From Acrasis kona (lineage: Eukaryota; Heterolobosea; Eutetramitea; Acrasida; Acrasidae), in contig JAOPGA020000078.1 in the NCBI GenBank assembly GCA_026419775.2, positions 1 to 64,000 of the forward strand: a stretch of DNA of 64,000 bases, read 5' to 3'. Numbering within the stretch: position 1 is the stretch's first letter; each line of letters begins with the position of its first letter. Below, in pieces: positions 49,857-63,492 of the stretch. A program made the position numbers and the translations under genes. A model generated the notes under the pieces. It saw only the letters and a list, made by a program, of their open reading frames with translations, made no database searches and was not told the origin of the DNA.

Positions 49857-52800
49857 ATGACAAAAATCATATTATCAAACAAGGCAAAGACAAAAGAACT
49901 GGTTCGTCGACAACTTAAAGATCCCTTCACTAAACATCAACTTAGGACCCTCCTTTAAATAAGTATGCAACACAAATTGCCTCTTGTGCATTAGAAGATC
50001 TTGGAAACACATTAGACTCCATAGACACAACAACGACGTGGAAAAAGGCAAGTACAATAACCGTCCCCACCACATTAACATTCTAGACCGATCTATCATT
50101 ATGGGCCGAAGTTCTCAACCGCTTTGATGACATTTTGGAAAATGCAGTTCACTCCAGTTTAGTCCTAACCCTCGGGGAGACCCCATCACCAAAACCAAAT
50201 ACTACATCCTCAGCGACGACCGCAGCACCTGCAGCAGCCTCATCGTCAGCAAACACTACTCCTTCAAAAAAGGCCAGTGGTTCGAAAGATAAGGCATCCA
50301 CATCATCGGTACAAGTTCCCACCTTAAACCATACCCCAAACGCCGAACTACTCATCAAAATCATCAAGTTCACCACGCACTTGATCGATCATTGTCGTAA
50401 TAAGAATGTTTATCAGTCGGTGGAGCGCATCGTCTCGTTGTTGAATTCAGAGAACTTGGATATCATACGTGACGCTACCCAATTATTACACACCCTATTG
50501 AGGAAAAACCTATACAGCACGTTTGCAAGCACTATTGATGGGTCGCAAGGCATGAGCCAATTGTTGACATTGTCGTATGGCTATGGAGCCAATTCCATAC
50601 TGCTTACATGCAGAGATCACGCCAACATTCATCCAGAGGTCATGAAGAAGGGATCAGGAGTTCACTTTGAGTTCTACTCCGACCCATCAAAGGACAAGAG
50701 TTTGAAGCGAAAGTCACAATCACAACGTTCTTCATTAGGAGCCCGCACCATCGATCTGACCCCAGAAGATCTATCGGTAGGATCGGAGCAATTATTTCAA
50801 ACATTTTTACAACTGGTCAAAACACATCACGTACCTGCAGATCAAAAGTTCTCCCTGTGGACTCGCATGCGCATGGCTCATTCATTTTCGTCGCTAGAGC
50901 AGAGGAGGAAATTTTGTTTGATTCGCCTCAGAGCGCTCACCACCATATGTTTTGCTCAAGCACAAGATTTGGTCCCCACATTCTTGAGACATCAACCCGA
51001 CATTACCAGCGAATTGAGAGATGTGCTCGAGGAGGAAGAATCAGAGGGAACCATACCTAGAAACATTGCATCGACCGCCATGGAGACTTTATCATCGTTC
51101 TTTTTGCTTCGCACGAAAAACGTTAACGTGGTCAGCGAATTGGTCCCATCCGGCTCATCTGCCTACAATGGCATCTTGCCCAAAATTTTGTGCAGCATCA
51201 CCGATGCGTTCCAACGTGATTCCAAACACATTGACATTGAATATTGCAATTCATTTTTTGGATTGATCACATGCATCGGATCGAGTGCACCTGGTATCAA
51301 GGCCCTCTATGATGCTGGCATACTCCACGACATGGTCTCGTTGTTGGGTCTCGTCAAGAACAAGAATCTGATCGTGACCGAATTGTGCCTCAAGGTGATG
51401 GATTTGTTGGCGTCGCCGGAGAGAGAACGAACGAATTGGATCAATCTCGCCACCATTCAACAAGTGATGAGCATCATTAATGCCAACTTTGAATTGTGTC
51501 GCGCAGAAATGAACACGCAAGATGCAAAAAAAACAGTCAAGGATACATTATCGCCCATTCAATTGAGCGTATTACAACTTTCGTTCAAGATTATGCACTC
51601 GGTGGTCAGGAATCGCTCAGGAGAACTCAACGCAAGGGAAGTATTGGAGGGAGAGGATGGAATCCTAAAAGTCATGAATGACATTTTGAGCCATGCCGCT
51701 TACTTTGAATCCTTCTTCTTTTCCTATGCAGCATCGATCGTGAGTCAGCTGATGAACATAGAACCCACATGCATCGCACTCATCGTTCGATCGGGCACGT
51801 TAAATGCCATTTTGGATTTGTTAGAGAATGGATTGCCAGCCAATGCAGATGTGATTTATGCCATTCCACCGCTATTCTTCAGCATCAGCTTGAACGCTCA
51901 GGGAATAGAAGAGATTACTTCCAGAAGTGGATTGAAACATTTATTCAAAACATTAATCGATCCCAAATACGTCAAAGCGCTCACCAAGGACGCATCGGTC
52001 CTATTGGGTAAAGATTTGCATGATTTCATTCGTCAACATTCCAACCAACGAGAATCAATCATTCAAATGATGATCGACTTCATCAAGGAATTATCGAATC
52101 ACCCATTACTAGTCCATTCACAAAACGAAGAAGAATCAATCAGCACCGAACAAGAAGAACAAATTCAACTGTTAATCAAATGTGCAAATAATACGATCAA
52201 AGCAACGGGCAGTTTGGTTCAGAACAGTACCGAAAATGGAAGAATTCTAATTGAAAAACAAGGATTGCAATCCATCATCTCCCTCATCAAATCTTGTCTT
52301 TTTAAACAATCAAAGGGAAGCACTTCGACAGTGGACACGATGATTAATTCATTAAAGAGCGTATCGAGGAATCAACCGTTACCAGTACTCACCGAAATCA
52401 TACAAGCCGCTCAATCCGAATTCGAGAATCTACAAGATTTTGACGAAACGAATACTCTGCAGATGAAATCACTCAAATGTTGTGTCGTACATGCTAAAAG
52501 CAATTTATACAATTATTCAATCACGTGAATCAACCCATGTTGCCTGATTGGAGCAAATCGACCGGGAATACATTATTACCAGCATTGGCCATTTTGGATT
52601 CCACGGTTCGATTCAAATTAGCAAAACATTTGAGCACCAAACAACAAGAACAAAAGGAGGATAAAAAGAAGAAGAAATCCACCAGCGCGACCACAACTAC
52701 CAATACTACACCAGCAGTTGCATCTAGCAGTAATCAAGGATCTTCGTCATCTACTGCTACTACCACTGCTGCTACTGTAGATGCCAAAACTGAACAAGAA

Positions 52801-55800
52801 AATTTACTAGTGTCCAGATTATTAAAATTCGTATCGTCGTCATATCAATTATATGATACTTTACAAAAAGCTGTATTTTATGGGACGCGTCAATTTGAGA
52901 GCAGAGCCAATGCTGCTCAAGCACCACCTGCTACCGCCATCACCTTATCGACAGCACTCGCTCACAATTTGATCGTACCTCTCACCACCTATCAAAATCG
53001 TCATTCCGAAATGACCACATTGGAACATAAATGTACCTACTTGAGCGGAGTGTTGTTCATGATTCATAACGTATTGATTAGCGAACGTCACAAGAACACG
53101 AACACCATCATATTGGATCAAATGGATAGACAGGGTGGATTAAAATTGATTTTCGAAATTTATCAACAAGTCATGTTGGAAGTATTGAATCACTCGCAAT
53201 CCACCGTTCCATCCGATTTCAGAATTCAAAGAAATTGAATGCGCTCGTGGTCGAATTTACCATTAATGCTACCCGATTGATTACAAAAATTATCATCGTT
53301 GGATTATGTGGCGACGTCGTTATTGACGCCAAATATGTTATTCGCCACTCCACCCTTCAACACGCCCACATTCATGAACAAGATTCACAAATCAATCTCC
53401 AACGTGATTGTTGAATTATGGAACCATCCCCACTTTAGTCAGCTCAATCCAGAATGCATCATGTTATTCATTAATGTGGTCGCACATGTGATCAAGGGAA
53501 TCGAATCGGAAAGTGATGGCGAATCATCTCTCAATCAACTCATGAAGGCCACCGCACCACCCGCTCCCATTCAAATCAACGACGTTGCATTATCCAATTT
53601 ACAAGAAATGGGTTTCACTCGTGGAGTAGCTCGCGAGGCTCTTCGTAGAACAGCAAATAACGTGAACGCTGCTATCGAATTCTTATTCAGCAATCCAGAA
53701 TTAGTTGCGCCGGATGAAGATGATGAGGAATCATCCGATGAAGCAGAAAATGAAGAAGAAGAAGAAGAGGACGAAAGCGAGGAGGCAATCATGAGAAGAG
53801 CCATTCAAATGAGTTTACAATCCGAATCGAAAGAATCCGAATCCGAAAAAGCTACACCAGAGGTAGCGGTCGAATCGGATAACATCAAGACTGTTCGAGA
53901 ACAAGCTTTGGATTGGATTTTGAACATTTCACAAAATTCAAAATCGCTCACGGTGCCTGCAACCGACGTATTGAGCTTAATCGCTAGCAGAGAACCAAAG
54001 GATTCTACCGTGGTGATCAAGAGCATTTTGAATCGCATCTCGAACATTTCAGAATTAAATGTGGAGAAGCAGAAGGAACAATATGCATCGTTGAGCGGAT
54101 TATTGAGCGTGTTATTGACGTTGGTATCTCAATTATTATCGCTACGATCCCTTTTATTATCCAAAGAATATTCATTGATCGGATCGCTCTCCAACGTGAT
54201 TCGACACGCGATTGAAATGTTGGATCAACAACAATCTTCACCAATTACCACCAATTCTGATTCGTCCACATCCAATCCATCCACAATTGCCAATGCATTA
54301 TTGACCAGCATCTTTAATCTATTCGAATACTTATCGCAACCACCTTCCTTGAATCAACCATCCACATCTCCCAACGAAAAGGAAAAATCCAACAAGATGA
54401 ACATTCAAGAATTAATCGAAAGGAACAAATCTAATCAACTCGAATTACACGATCAAGAATTATTATTGAAAATTGGAATTACTTGTCTGGACAAACAATC
54501 GTTATCCAGCGGCATGTTGAAATCGATTTTCAAGATTTTATCCAATGTGACCAATTCGTTCCCCATGGCACAAGAAGCACTTCGACAGGGATTATTAGAA
54601 AAAATGTTGACCATGACCGTAAACACCCCAACGTTATATCCACCACAAACACCTTCGGCCAACACGCGTCCCGATCCAGAGTGCAAAACATATGCTGAGG
54701 GAATCATCAAGCACATGGTAGAGGATGCCGAGACGTTACAAGTGAGCGCAGAAGTTTACATTCGTAGGAGATTTGCAAGTTTGTTGGCCTCTCATGGTCA
54801 CATCACCACCAGCACCTTCTTACAACACTTTGTTCATAAAATCGAAAGAGATCCACAAGTCTTTTTCGCTGCCGTTCAAAACGTTTGCAAGATGGTCGGT
54901 AGTAACGTTGTGCTCAAGGAAGTCGTTCCTGAATCCGACAAACAACCGAAGCAGCATTCAAAGGAAATGAAATTCATCGTGGAGTCATTAATCAAAGCAT
55001 TATTGAAGACGCCTCTCGTAAAATCAAATGAAACGGATCAACAACAAGGATCGAATGTTGGTGGCGCTACGACCAGCGGCAATTCGACAACGACTCCTTC
55101 GAAGGACAAATCAAAATCAACATCTTCAGAATCAAATCAACCCGTTCCATTATTCGAAAAGCATAATTATTTGAAAATATTGGCCGATTTTGTGTTTATA
55201 TACAAGTGTGGAGATTTGATCATTTCTTTCGATTCTGATTTGATCAACAAGTTGACACCTGCGAGTTCTCCAGATTTGATTTCGTACTTGATTCATGACT
55301 TGTTACCTTATCCATGCAATCCAACCATGAAGGAAGTAAACGATCCATCCATCATCAAGAAATTCGATGCGAGTCGAATGGCCAGTTTCTTGTTATCCAC
55401 GCTCACCAGTCATCACGCACAAATCGTACTGACTAGCGTTTGTCAACACATCAAGAACAGCGGCGATAAGCCATTACAAGTGATTCAGTGCCTATGTGAC
55501 TTTTTATATTCCATATTCAATACAATGATCAAGAAGAGAAATCTTAATGGTACCAATCATCAAAATTTGGACGAAATTTCAAAGATCATGATTGATTTGG
55601 ACATACCCTCTGCATTATCTGGTGCATTGGAAAAAATTGATTTGAATCATCCCGATGCACCCGATGTGACCAATTCCATTTTGAAACCCATCGAAATTCT
55701 AGTAAGAAAGAGCAACGGAGTCAAAAAGACGAATCAAGAAGAATCATCCACGTCGAGCGCCGATTTGGATTTGGATTATACCGTTTATCTAAATGAATAC

Positions 55801-58800
55801 GCTAGGATGGAAAATGATCCAAGATTTAGTTATGGTCACCGATCACATTCGTCAGCAAGTCAATTCCTAGATCGAATCGGTCATCGTCTCGTGAGAAACG
55901 AAATGATTCAAGAAGATGTAATACCTCATCTCGACGACCAAGAAGAATCCGACGACGAAGAAATTGAAGAGGAAGATGACGACGAGGTCATGAGCAACGA
56001 AGACGATGAAGACGATGACGACGATAGTCAAGATCAAGAAATGACTCACGAGATTCAAATCGGAAATAATCCACCGGATGTGATTACTTGGGTAGATGAC
56101 ATGGATCAAGACGTTGAGATTATTCAAGACGAAATTGTACAAGAAGTCATTGCCGACGCACCAGTCATCTTGAATCAAAATGGAGATGTCATCGACGAAG
56201 AGGACGAAGAGGACGATGATGATATCATCGATCAAATCATTCATGAAAATGATGATGACGATGACGATGATCAAGATGGCGACGATGATGATCGAGATGG
56301 AATGGATCAACCAATTTCGATCAGACAAGATGACATTCATCACCATCATCACCACGACGATCACGATCACGACGACGAAGATGACGAAGATGACGAAGAT
56401 CGCGAAGATGATGACGAAGAGGATCACGAAGAAGAGGAAGAAGAGGAAGAAGAAGAGACGGAAGAATATGACTTTGGATCTGGTCAAGGAAGCATCACGT
56501 GGGACATGTTGCGTCAATTCGCAGAAGAAAATGACGAATCAGAACAAGCAGTTGTACCAGGTGCCATGAGAGCGTTAGCCAATTCATTAGCACCCGACGA
56601 GCTCCAATCCTTATTATCGACTCTTCAACGCGGTGCACAACCACAGATTACAATTTCATCCACTGGTGGTCATTACAACACCATCACGTTCCAAAGAATA
56701 CCAGCGAGCGGCAATCTTCCATTCGATCGTTCAGGTTTAATTAATGCCAATCAAATACCGACGGAGTATCCAGTGCATAGTCAATACGAAGCAGTTTATA
56801 ATCCAAACGCTGCGTCATCTAATCCACAACCATTGCGTCCGTTAGGATCCGCTGGTGGATTGTTCGGTGGATTGACCAGAGCGAGAGCACCGTCTTCCCG
56901 CCTCCGTTACACTTTTTCAGATTTGTTGGCATCTGAATTTGGTAATTCATTATCTCGTCCACCTGGTGCCAGTCAACGTAATGTCGTTCCTACTGGTCTC
57001 GATCAATCATTGGTAGAATTGTTACAACCACCCAGATCAACAACAGCTTCGACCAACGCAGCAACCGACGATTCATCCGTAGCGACTGGTACCGATTCAT
57101 CATCAAATGCAAACGATCAGAATAATCTATTACAGGAGATGAATCAACTAGAGGCACAATTAGGTGCACAAACTGGAAATTTAAATGATCGTTTGAATGA
57201 ATTGGAAAGAATGTTTGTTGCCGTTAGAAACGAAACGGAAGGTATTGCTGATGCAGTTGGTCCAGCACCAGTGGTGGGTCCTGAACAAGTTCCTGAACAA
57301 TTACCATCCACACAACCTCTACAAGCACCCGAAGAGAATCAAGATTCGATGCAAGTAGATTCCGAAGAATCACAAGAGATGGATAATTCAGTAGATGACG
57401 AACCCGTCGATTCCACCATCGAACCACAATCAAGTACCACCGCGAGCGAAACAACCAACAACAATGCACAACAAGAGCAACAACCACCGCAACCACCACA
57501 AGAATTTGCAATCGATCCAACATTCTTGGCAGCTCTACCCGATGAAATTCGTCATGAAATTCTAATCAATCACATTTCTCAATTGGTCAACACCACTCAA
57601 AATCCAGTGCAAGGAGAATCTACAATCTCACCTGATTTCTTGAATGCCCTACCAGAGGATATTCGTAACGAAGTGTTGGAACAAGAACGAGTGTTACAAC
57701 AACATCAACAAACGCAACAAGATCAAGCGGCAAATGCCAACAACAATCAAGCAGCGAACGCACCTGGTGCAGCTGATGCCGATATGGACGCTGCTGCATT
57801 CATCGCATCGTTGGCACCTGATCTACGCCAAGAAGTACTCATGACATCCGACGAAGCAGTGATTAATTTGTTACCGCCCGATCTAGTGAACGAAGCGTAT
57901 GCTCTACGACAAAATTACTATCACAGACAATTACGTCAGAGGCGCATCGCTCAAAACAATCATCCAGAGAGAGGAGCAGCCGCCACAGCAGTGAATAAAA
58001 TGTTAAATCTATTGGACAAACCAGAAGAAGAAGATGCCAATTTGAAACCCATATTTAACAGTCGAGACATTTCTTGCATTTTGAAATTACTTTACATGTC
58101 GAGATCGCTCAGCAAACAATTAATATTGAAAATACTCGGACACTTGTGCGAACACTCCGAATCTAGATATACCATTTTGTACTTGTTGATGGGCATTTTG
58201 GAACATCACGATGTGAACGATCCCAAAATTCCAGAAATGATTGCTCCGCTCATGATGAGCACCGTATTCGGAGTGCCGAGTTATGCAGGATTCACGTTAC
58301 GATCCAACACCAATAGCGTTCCCCACAGCATCACGAAACGATTTTTGGAATTGTTGGTTGCGTTGAGTAAATTACCAAGAGTGTTACCGCTATTGGCGAG
58401 ACCAGAAACCAATTTACCGTCCTTATTGAAAATATCAGATTCCAAAAACGAATCAATCATGAACAAATTATTTGGATTCCTGAGCGAACCTTATTATAAT
58501 TCGAGCGGTAAAATGTTGGAACAAATCATGCAGCTGATTGATGCTTGTATCGAGTACTTGAATCGAATGATCAAAACTTATCGACAAGAAATCAAAAAGA
58601 TTAGAGAACATGTGGATAATTTGAACGAACAATTTAAAAATTTATCTTCCGAATTGAACGAATTGAAAGAAAAGATTGCCAAAAAGACTGCTGCTGAGAC
58701 CACCACCCAACAAGAATCAACCACCGTCGATAAACAAGAATCATCATCCAAAGAGAATGAAGATGACGACGACGACGACGATGCACAAGATGAAGAAGAA

Positions 58801-60996
58801 TCAAAAGAAGAATTACAAATGTTGGAATCCAATCTAAAATCAATCGAAGAGTCCTTGAAAAAAGATAGCGAGAAATTAGAAAAGATTCAAGTAGATAACG
58901 AACATTTGGATAAACAAATGAATCAAATCTTATCCACCGATTCTATCAGACAATTAGTTCACGTGTTAACCAAAGCCGATACTTCAGAGAATACAGTAAA
59001 GTTACTAATCAGCATCATGAATCACATGAGCGGCGCCATGCCACAAGTGAGTCGATTAATTTTGAGAGAAATGGGAGATGTGGCCATCAAGGAGGCACAT
59101 GGCGTGGTGGATGTATTGAGCGCCATCAAATCATCCAATAAGAAGGGCGCATCCTCTTCATCGTCACGTCCAAAAGAAAACAAAAAGTTATTACAAGAGT
59201 TGAAGTTTTGTAGAATATTAAGAACATATAGCGCGGTGATGAAACAAGAAAAGAAAAAGATTTTACAAAAGGAAAAGAAGGACTCTGAAAGTAATCATAA
59301 TCAATCATCGCAACAATCATCTGCGTCCGCTAGTTCAGAATCTGGATTATCTCCCATCAACACGTCATCATCTACACCTGATATCGAAAGTCTTCATTAC
59401 TTGAAGGAATCTAGTTTAGATTTTGTTTGGAATGCATTAGAAAAGTATTTGGATACCATCCAACCATCTTCTTCATCATCGACAACAACAAGTAATCAAC
59501 ACAATGACATGATGGACCAGGATCACGATCCGCTCGTTAATCAAAGAGCAGCAGCAGCATCGACCTCTTCGTCCAAAAAGAATTTAGCCCTCTATAGCAG
59601 CTTGTTACCGCTGGTAGAAGCCTTCTTCCAATTCCATTCTGGATTCCAGACGGAGAAACAAGATGAGAACGAAGTAAACTTGTCAGAAATGATGAGCGAG
59701 ACGCCCACTCCAACCACATCTCGATCCATCAACGGATCAAGAGTGGAAAGCTTCTTGGAAAAGAACAGAACCTTCTTGAACGAATTGGTGCGCACCAGTC
59801 CCAACCTGTTGACCAATTCTCTAAGCCTGCTCATGAAGCATCCAAAATATGTTGATTTTGATAACAAGAGAACGTGGTTCAGAGCAAAGATTCACCAAGA
59901 ACAACAAAAGAGCGGATTGGGCACGTTGCCCATCACGGTCAGAAGGAGCAATTTGATGGCCGATAGCTACAATGCGCTCATCAATAGAAGCGTACAAGAA
60001 CTAAAGGATCGCATCAACGTACAATTTGCACACGAAGCTGCAGTGGATGCGGGCGGCGTGTCTAGGGAATGGTTCTTGTTGATTAGCAGAGAAATGTTGA
60101 ATCCAATGTATGCACTGTTCATTCAATCGTTGGACAAGACCACCTACCAACCCAATCCAGCCAGCGGCATCAACAAGGATCACTTGAGTTATTTCAGATT
60201 CGTGGGCAGGGTGATCGCGTTGGCCATTTACAATGAACAATTACTGGATTGTTACTTTACGAGGAGTTTGTACAAGCACATATTGGGCACGCCCATCAGC
60301 TATCATGACATTGAGAGCATCGATCCAGAATATTACAAGAATTTGAAATGGATGTTGGACAATGACATTACCGACGTGGTGGATTATACATTTACTCAGG
60401 AGATGGAAGAATTCGGACAGAGAAAGACTGTGGAGTTGAAACCAGGCGGAAAGAACATTGCGGTCACCAACGAAAACAAGATGGAGTATGTGAAATTGGC
60501 CACCGAATTGAAAATGACCAAATTGATCGAACACCAATTGACAGCATTCTTGTCCAGTTTCTTCGAGATTATACCCAAGGAATTGATTAGCGTGTTTAAC
60601 GAGCAAGAATTGGAATTGTTGATGAGCGGATTGCCGGAGATTGACATTGACGATTTGAAGAAGAACACCGAATATGCAGGATACAGCAGCAACAGCGACG
60701 TGGTGAGATGGTTCTGGAATGTGGTGGATGGGCTGAATCAACACGAGAAGGCCTTGTTGTTGCAATTTGTTACTGGAACTAGCAAGGTGCCATTGGATGG
60801 ATTCAAGAGTTTGTTGGGAACGAGCGGCATACAGAGATTTAACATTCATCGTGTGCCTGGAGATACTGATTTGTTGCCCACTTCTCACACTTGTTTTAAT
60901 CAGTTGGATTTGCCCGAGTATTCTAGCGAGGAGGTGTTGAGGGAGAGATTGCTTCTTGCCATCCGAATCGGTGCTGCTGGTTTTGGTTTTGTGTAA
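49857..60996 (+). CDS. HUWE1: Giant HUWE1/UPL/TOM1-type HECT E3 ubiquitin ligase (frame broken by three homopolymer shifts)
   Basis: About 3685 residues after correction. Exons are 49857-49901, 49946-50047 and 50087-60996; introns are 44 nt (GT-AG) and 39 nt with a GC-AG donor (AG/GCAAGT at 50048). The second junction makes WKKTDLSLWAEVLNRFDD, matching the family N-terminus. A DUF908/DUF913-like helical region is followed by a UBA (about 1212-1250, LQEMGFTRGVAREAL), a UIM (EEAIMRRAIQMSLQ), a long acidic stretch and DUF4414-type ubiquitin-binding motifs (FLAALPDEIRHEIL). The HECT domain is at about 3330-3685 with catalytic Cys3652 in TSHTCFNQ. One A is missing at 52496-52499, one near 53232-53234 and one is extra at 53285-53289; with these the frame is continuous through QRKLNALVVEFTI. 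Confidence 0.9.
55925..56465 (+). repeat. Acidic low-complexity trinucleotide region inside the HECT ligase
   Basis: GAA/GAC/GAT-rich coding repeats give long Asp/Glu runs interrupted by a His cluster (DIHHHHHHDDHDHDDED) near 56335-56380. HUWE1 relatives carry a similar acidic stretch at this point, thought to bind histones or other basic substrates. Length is probably variable by slippage. Confidence 0.75.
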
Positions 60997-61040
60997 ATTA
61001 CAATAAATTGGTCAACTTTTTGTTCACAAAGAATTTCACG

Positions 61041-62009
61041 ATGATTCGCACGACTGGATTCTGGGAGAAGGAGAAGAAGGCTCCATTGTTAAACTTGGAG
61101 AATAACTTTATGCAAAAGGATGTGGAAGCCGTTGTGGCGCGTGCGAAGACGTGGCCTTCATTGATTGATGGCCTTGAAAGCGTTGCACAGGATCAATACA
61201 AGGAACAATTAGAGCAACAAACTGAAATCGACCGCATCTTTATCCACGACGCAGAAAGAACATTCTCAGACGACGGTAACAGAAAAAAGTTGATGACCAT
61301 TTTGAGTTACTTGACCAAGGAGTTTGGAGATTATCACCAAGGTCTATCATATGTGACCAGTTTCCTACTGTTGACACTCGACGAAGCCACAGTGATCAAC
61401 ATCCTCAAGAATCTGAATGCTTCGGAAAAGTACACCAAGGGATATTGGAAGTCACAATCAGTCAAGTCAGCCACCGATGGTTACGTTTTTGAAGATCTCA
61501 TGAAGGTTCACGTTCCCGAAGTGTACGCTCACTTGAAGAAACATTTCATTCAACCAGACACATACTGCCAAAAGTGGTTCGTGAGTCTTTGTGTACATGT
61601 ATTGCCATTTGAAGCCTTGTTCAACTTTTATGAAAAATATCTAAAAGAGGGTAATGTCTTCTTGTATCGCTTTGCATTGTCTTTGGTAAAAAATATGAAG
61701 AGTGAAATTTTGGGTACAAATGACGTTAGTACATTGTATGCTTACTTGAGATTGGACGCCAAATATGTTTCGGAACAAAAGGCTCTTGATATTGTAAAGA
61801 GCGCTGACGATTTTGACTTGACTGGATTGGATGTAGAGAAGGCAAGACAAGACGCTTTTGACACTCATTTGAAGGCACGTTTAGAGGAGGCAGCAAGAAG
61901 ACAAACCGAACTTGCGAACGAAAGTGAAGATGAGATTACCGACTACTCCACTTCTGATGATGAAGATGAGGATGACATTGTCAAAAAAGTAGATGGATTA
62001 AAAATTTAA
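61041..62009 (+). CDS. TBC-domain Rab GTPase-activating protein
   Basis: A 322-residue single-exon protein from ATG 61041. The TBC domain shows the dual-finger residues: Arg in RIFIHDAERTF (the IxxDxxR motif) and Gln in DYHQGLSYV (YxQG). Helical blocks to about residue 240 match the fold, and the protein ends in an acidic disordered tail. It should stimulate GTP hydrolysis by a Rab; which one cannot be told. The stop is 8 bp from the stop of the convergent coiled-coil gene, so their 3' ends overlap. The start is 44 bp after the HECT ligase stop. Confidence 0.85.
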   Translation: MIRTTGFWEKEKKAPLLNLENNFMQKDVEAVVARAKTWPSLIDGLESVAQDQYKEQLEQQTEIDRIFIHDAERTFSDDGNRKKLMTILSYLTKEFGDYHQGLSYVTSFLLLTLDEATVINILKNLNASEKYTKGYWKSQSVKSATDGYVFEDLMKVHVPEVYAHLKKHFIQPDTYCQKWFVSLCVHVLPFEALFNFYEKYLKEGNVFLYRFALSLVKNMKSEILGTNDVSTLYAYLRLDAKYVSEQKALDIVKSADDFDLTGLDVEKARQDAFDTHLKARLEEAARRQTELANESEDEITDYSTSDDEDEDDIVKKVDGLKI

Positions 62010-62017
62010 ATTGTATT

Positions 62018-63433
62018 TCATTTTGACTTTCCAAACACTCTCATGTATGCGTCCTTCAAGTTTTTATATCTTTTGTACAATTCTCCCGACACTGATTCTG
62101 AGTTTGACTCGGAATAGTTTACTCTTTTGTTACGCGGAGATTCAGACCTGTCTTGGTTTGCGTCCTTTAAAACTTTTTTGTGTGCGACAAGCTTTACTTC
62201 TTTATGATGCTGTATTGATGGTGACTGTGGTTGTAAACGAACTTTCATAGGACTCGACATCGCACGCAGTTGGCTGCTTGGATTATTGTTCATTATTTCT
62301 CTTCCTTGACTACTGAGCTCGTCCAGTCTTTGTGCAAACTCTTGCATCTTGTCCTGATGTTGTTGGAGTCTAGTTTCAAGCTCTATTTGTACTTGATCCA
62401 GCTCTAATTGCCTATTTGCATAATGTTTTACATGTTCAGACAAATCACGTTGGTCATCTGAAATTCTACCAACGTCACTCCGTATTTTTCCAATATCATC
62501 AGATTGTTTTCTTATTTGATCAGTGAATTGGGTTTCGATTCCATCAATCCTCTGTTTAAATTTTTCCTGCTGCTGTTTCGATTTATTGCCGATCATATCT
62601 AGAACCTTTAGTTTCTTTTCTACTTCTATTACTCTTTCATCGATAGACTGCAGATGAGATAAGGCTCCCCTCTCTATGACTTGTATTCTGTTCTCAATAA
62701 CTGATATCTTCCGCTTTGTACTCTTGTTCCTTACAGGAGAAGAAAGAGGTGAAGATTGTGTTGACATAGGTGATTTTGATCTATACTTTTTGGTTTGCTT
62801 TTCAGTTTTTTCATGTGTTTGGTTGTTGGAGTGTATACTTGATATCGAAGCCACTGTACCAGTACTTATTCTTCTTTTATTATCGATATCAAGAGATAAC
62901 CTCCTACTAACATTGTGATCTCTAGAGCTTATGGCATCCTCTATCCGCTTTGCACTGTTCTCCAAGCTAATGTTATCTTGGTCTGTATAAGCTCCTCTGG
63001 GCTTTCTTATGCTGGATATGGTCGATTTTTTAGCTTGTAATATTTTTTTACGAGTAGAATAAGGTGATGCTGGTACTATCTTTGCTCTAGAGCTAAATGT
63101 TTGTTGCGAAAGACTAGAACTTGGTTTTGCATGATATTTGTTATCTCTGCTAAAATTCTCTTTCTCATGTTCTGACCTCGCCACCTTTTTTTTTGCAGTT
63201 TGAGCGTCAAGAAGCTTCTTGTTGTATCTAACGAGTTTTTTAATTCGTCGAGCTGACATGACGTGATCGTCGTCATCGGTTGTATAATCACTAGACGGAG
63301 TACTGTATGAATCATTAGAGTATGTTATTGTTGATGGTTCGAATAAAGAGTGTTCGTTATCAGTGTTGTATTTTGACTTGCGCTTGGGGACAGAGTGAGC
63401 AGCTGATGGCCTGGATTTCGATTGCCCAGGCAT
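62018..63433 (-). CDS. Coiled-coil protein with KEN box
   Basis: A 471-residue single-exon product. The first half is basic, Ser-rich and disordered, with several SP/TP sites (KSPMSTQSSPLSSP). A KEN box (HEKENF) at about residue 91 is a possible APC/C degradation signal. A coiled coil runs from about residue 240 to 385 (ENRIQVIERG...QIELETRLQQHQDKMQEF). The C-terminus (GELYKRYKNLKDAYMRVFG) looks like a short conserved helix. A cell-cycle or cytoskeletal role is inferred from these features only. Ends in TGA. Confidence 0.65.
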   Translation of the reverse strand: MPGQSKSRPSAAHSVPKRKSKYNTDNEHSLFEPSTITYSNDSYSTPSSDYTTDDDDHVMSARRIKKLVRYNKKLLDAQTAKKKVARSEHEKENFSRDNKYHAKPSSSLSQQTFSSRAKIVPASPYSTRKKILQAKKSTISSIRKPRGAYTDQDNISLENSAKRIEDAISSRDHNVSRRLSLDIDNKRRISTGTVASISSIHSNNQTHEKTEKQTKKYRSKSPMSTQSSPLSSPVRNKSTKRKISVIENRIQVIERGALSHLQSIDERVIEVEKKLKVLDMIGNKSKQQQEKFKQRIDGIETQFTDQIRKQSDDIGKIRSDVGRISDDQRDLSEHVKHYANRQLELDQVQIELETRLQQHQDKMQEFAQRLDELSSQGREIMNNNPSSQLRAMSSPMKVRLQPQSPSIQHHKEVKLVAHKKVLKDANQDRSESPRNKRVNYSESNSESVSGELYKRYKNLKDAYMRVFGKSK

Positions 63434-63492
63434 AACGTTTCTTTCAAAATTGCGCCAAAGAAAATTGAATGATTACAACAGAAGACAAGAAT

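Noticed and set aside
53236-53280. Two in-frame TGA codons in the HECT ligase as selenocysteine or stop readthrough.
   Set aside because: Between them the frame two bases on is fully open and protein-like, entered and left at A homopolymers. Indel errors explain the region without recoding.
55867-56569. Open frames of 129 and 216 codons in the acidic HECT region.
   Set aside because: They arise from GAN repeats read in other frames (Met/Thr/Lys- or Ile/Val/Phe-rich) and are low-complexity artefacts.
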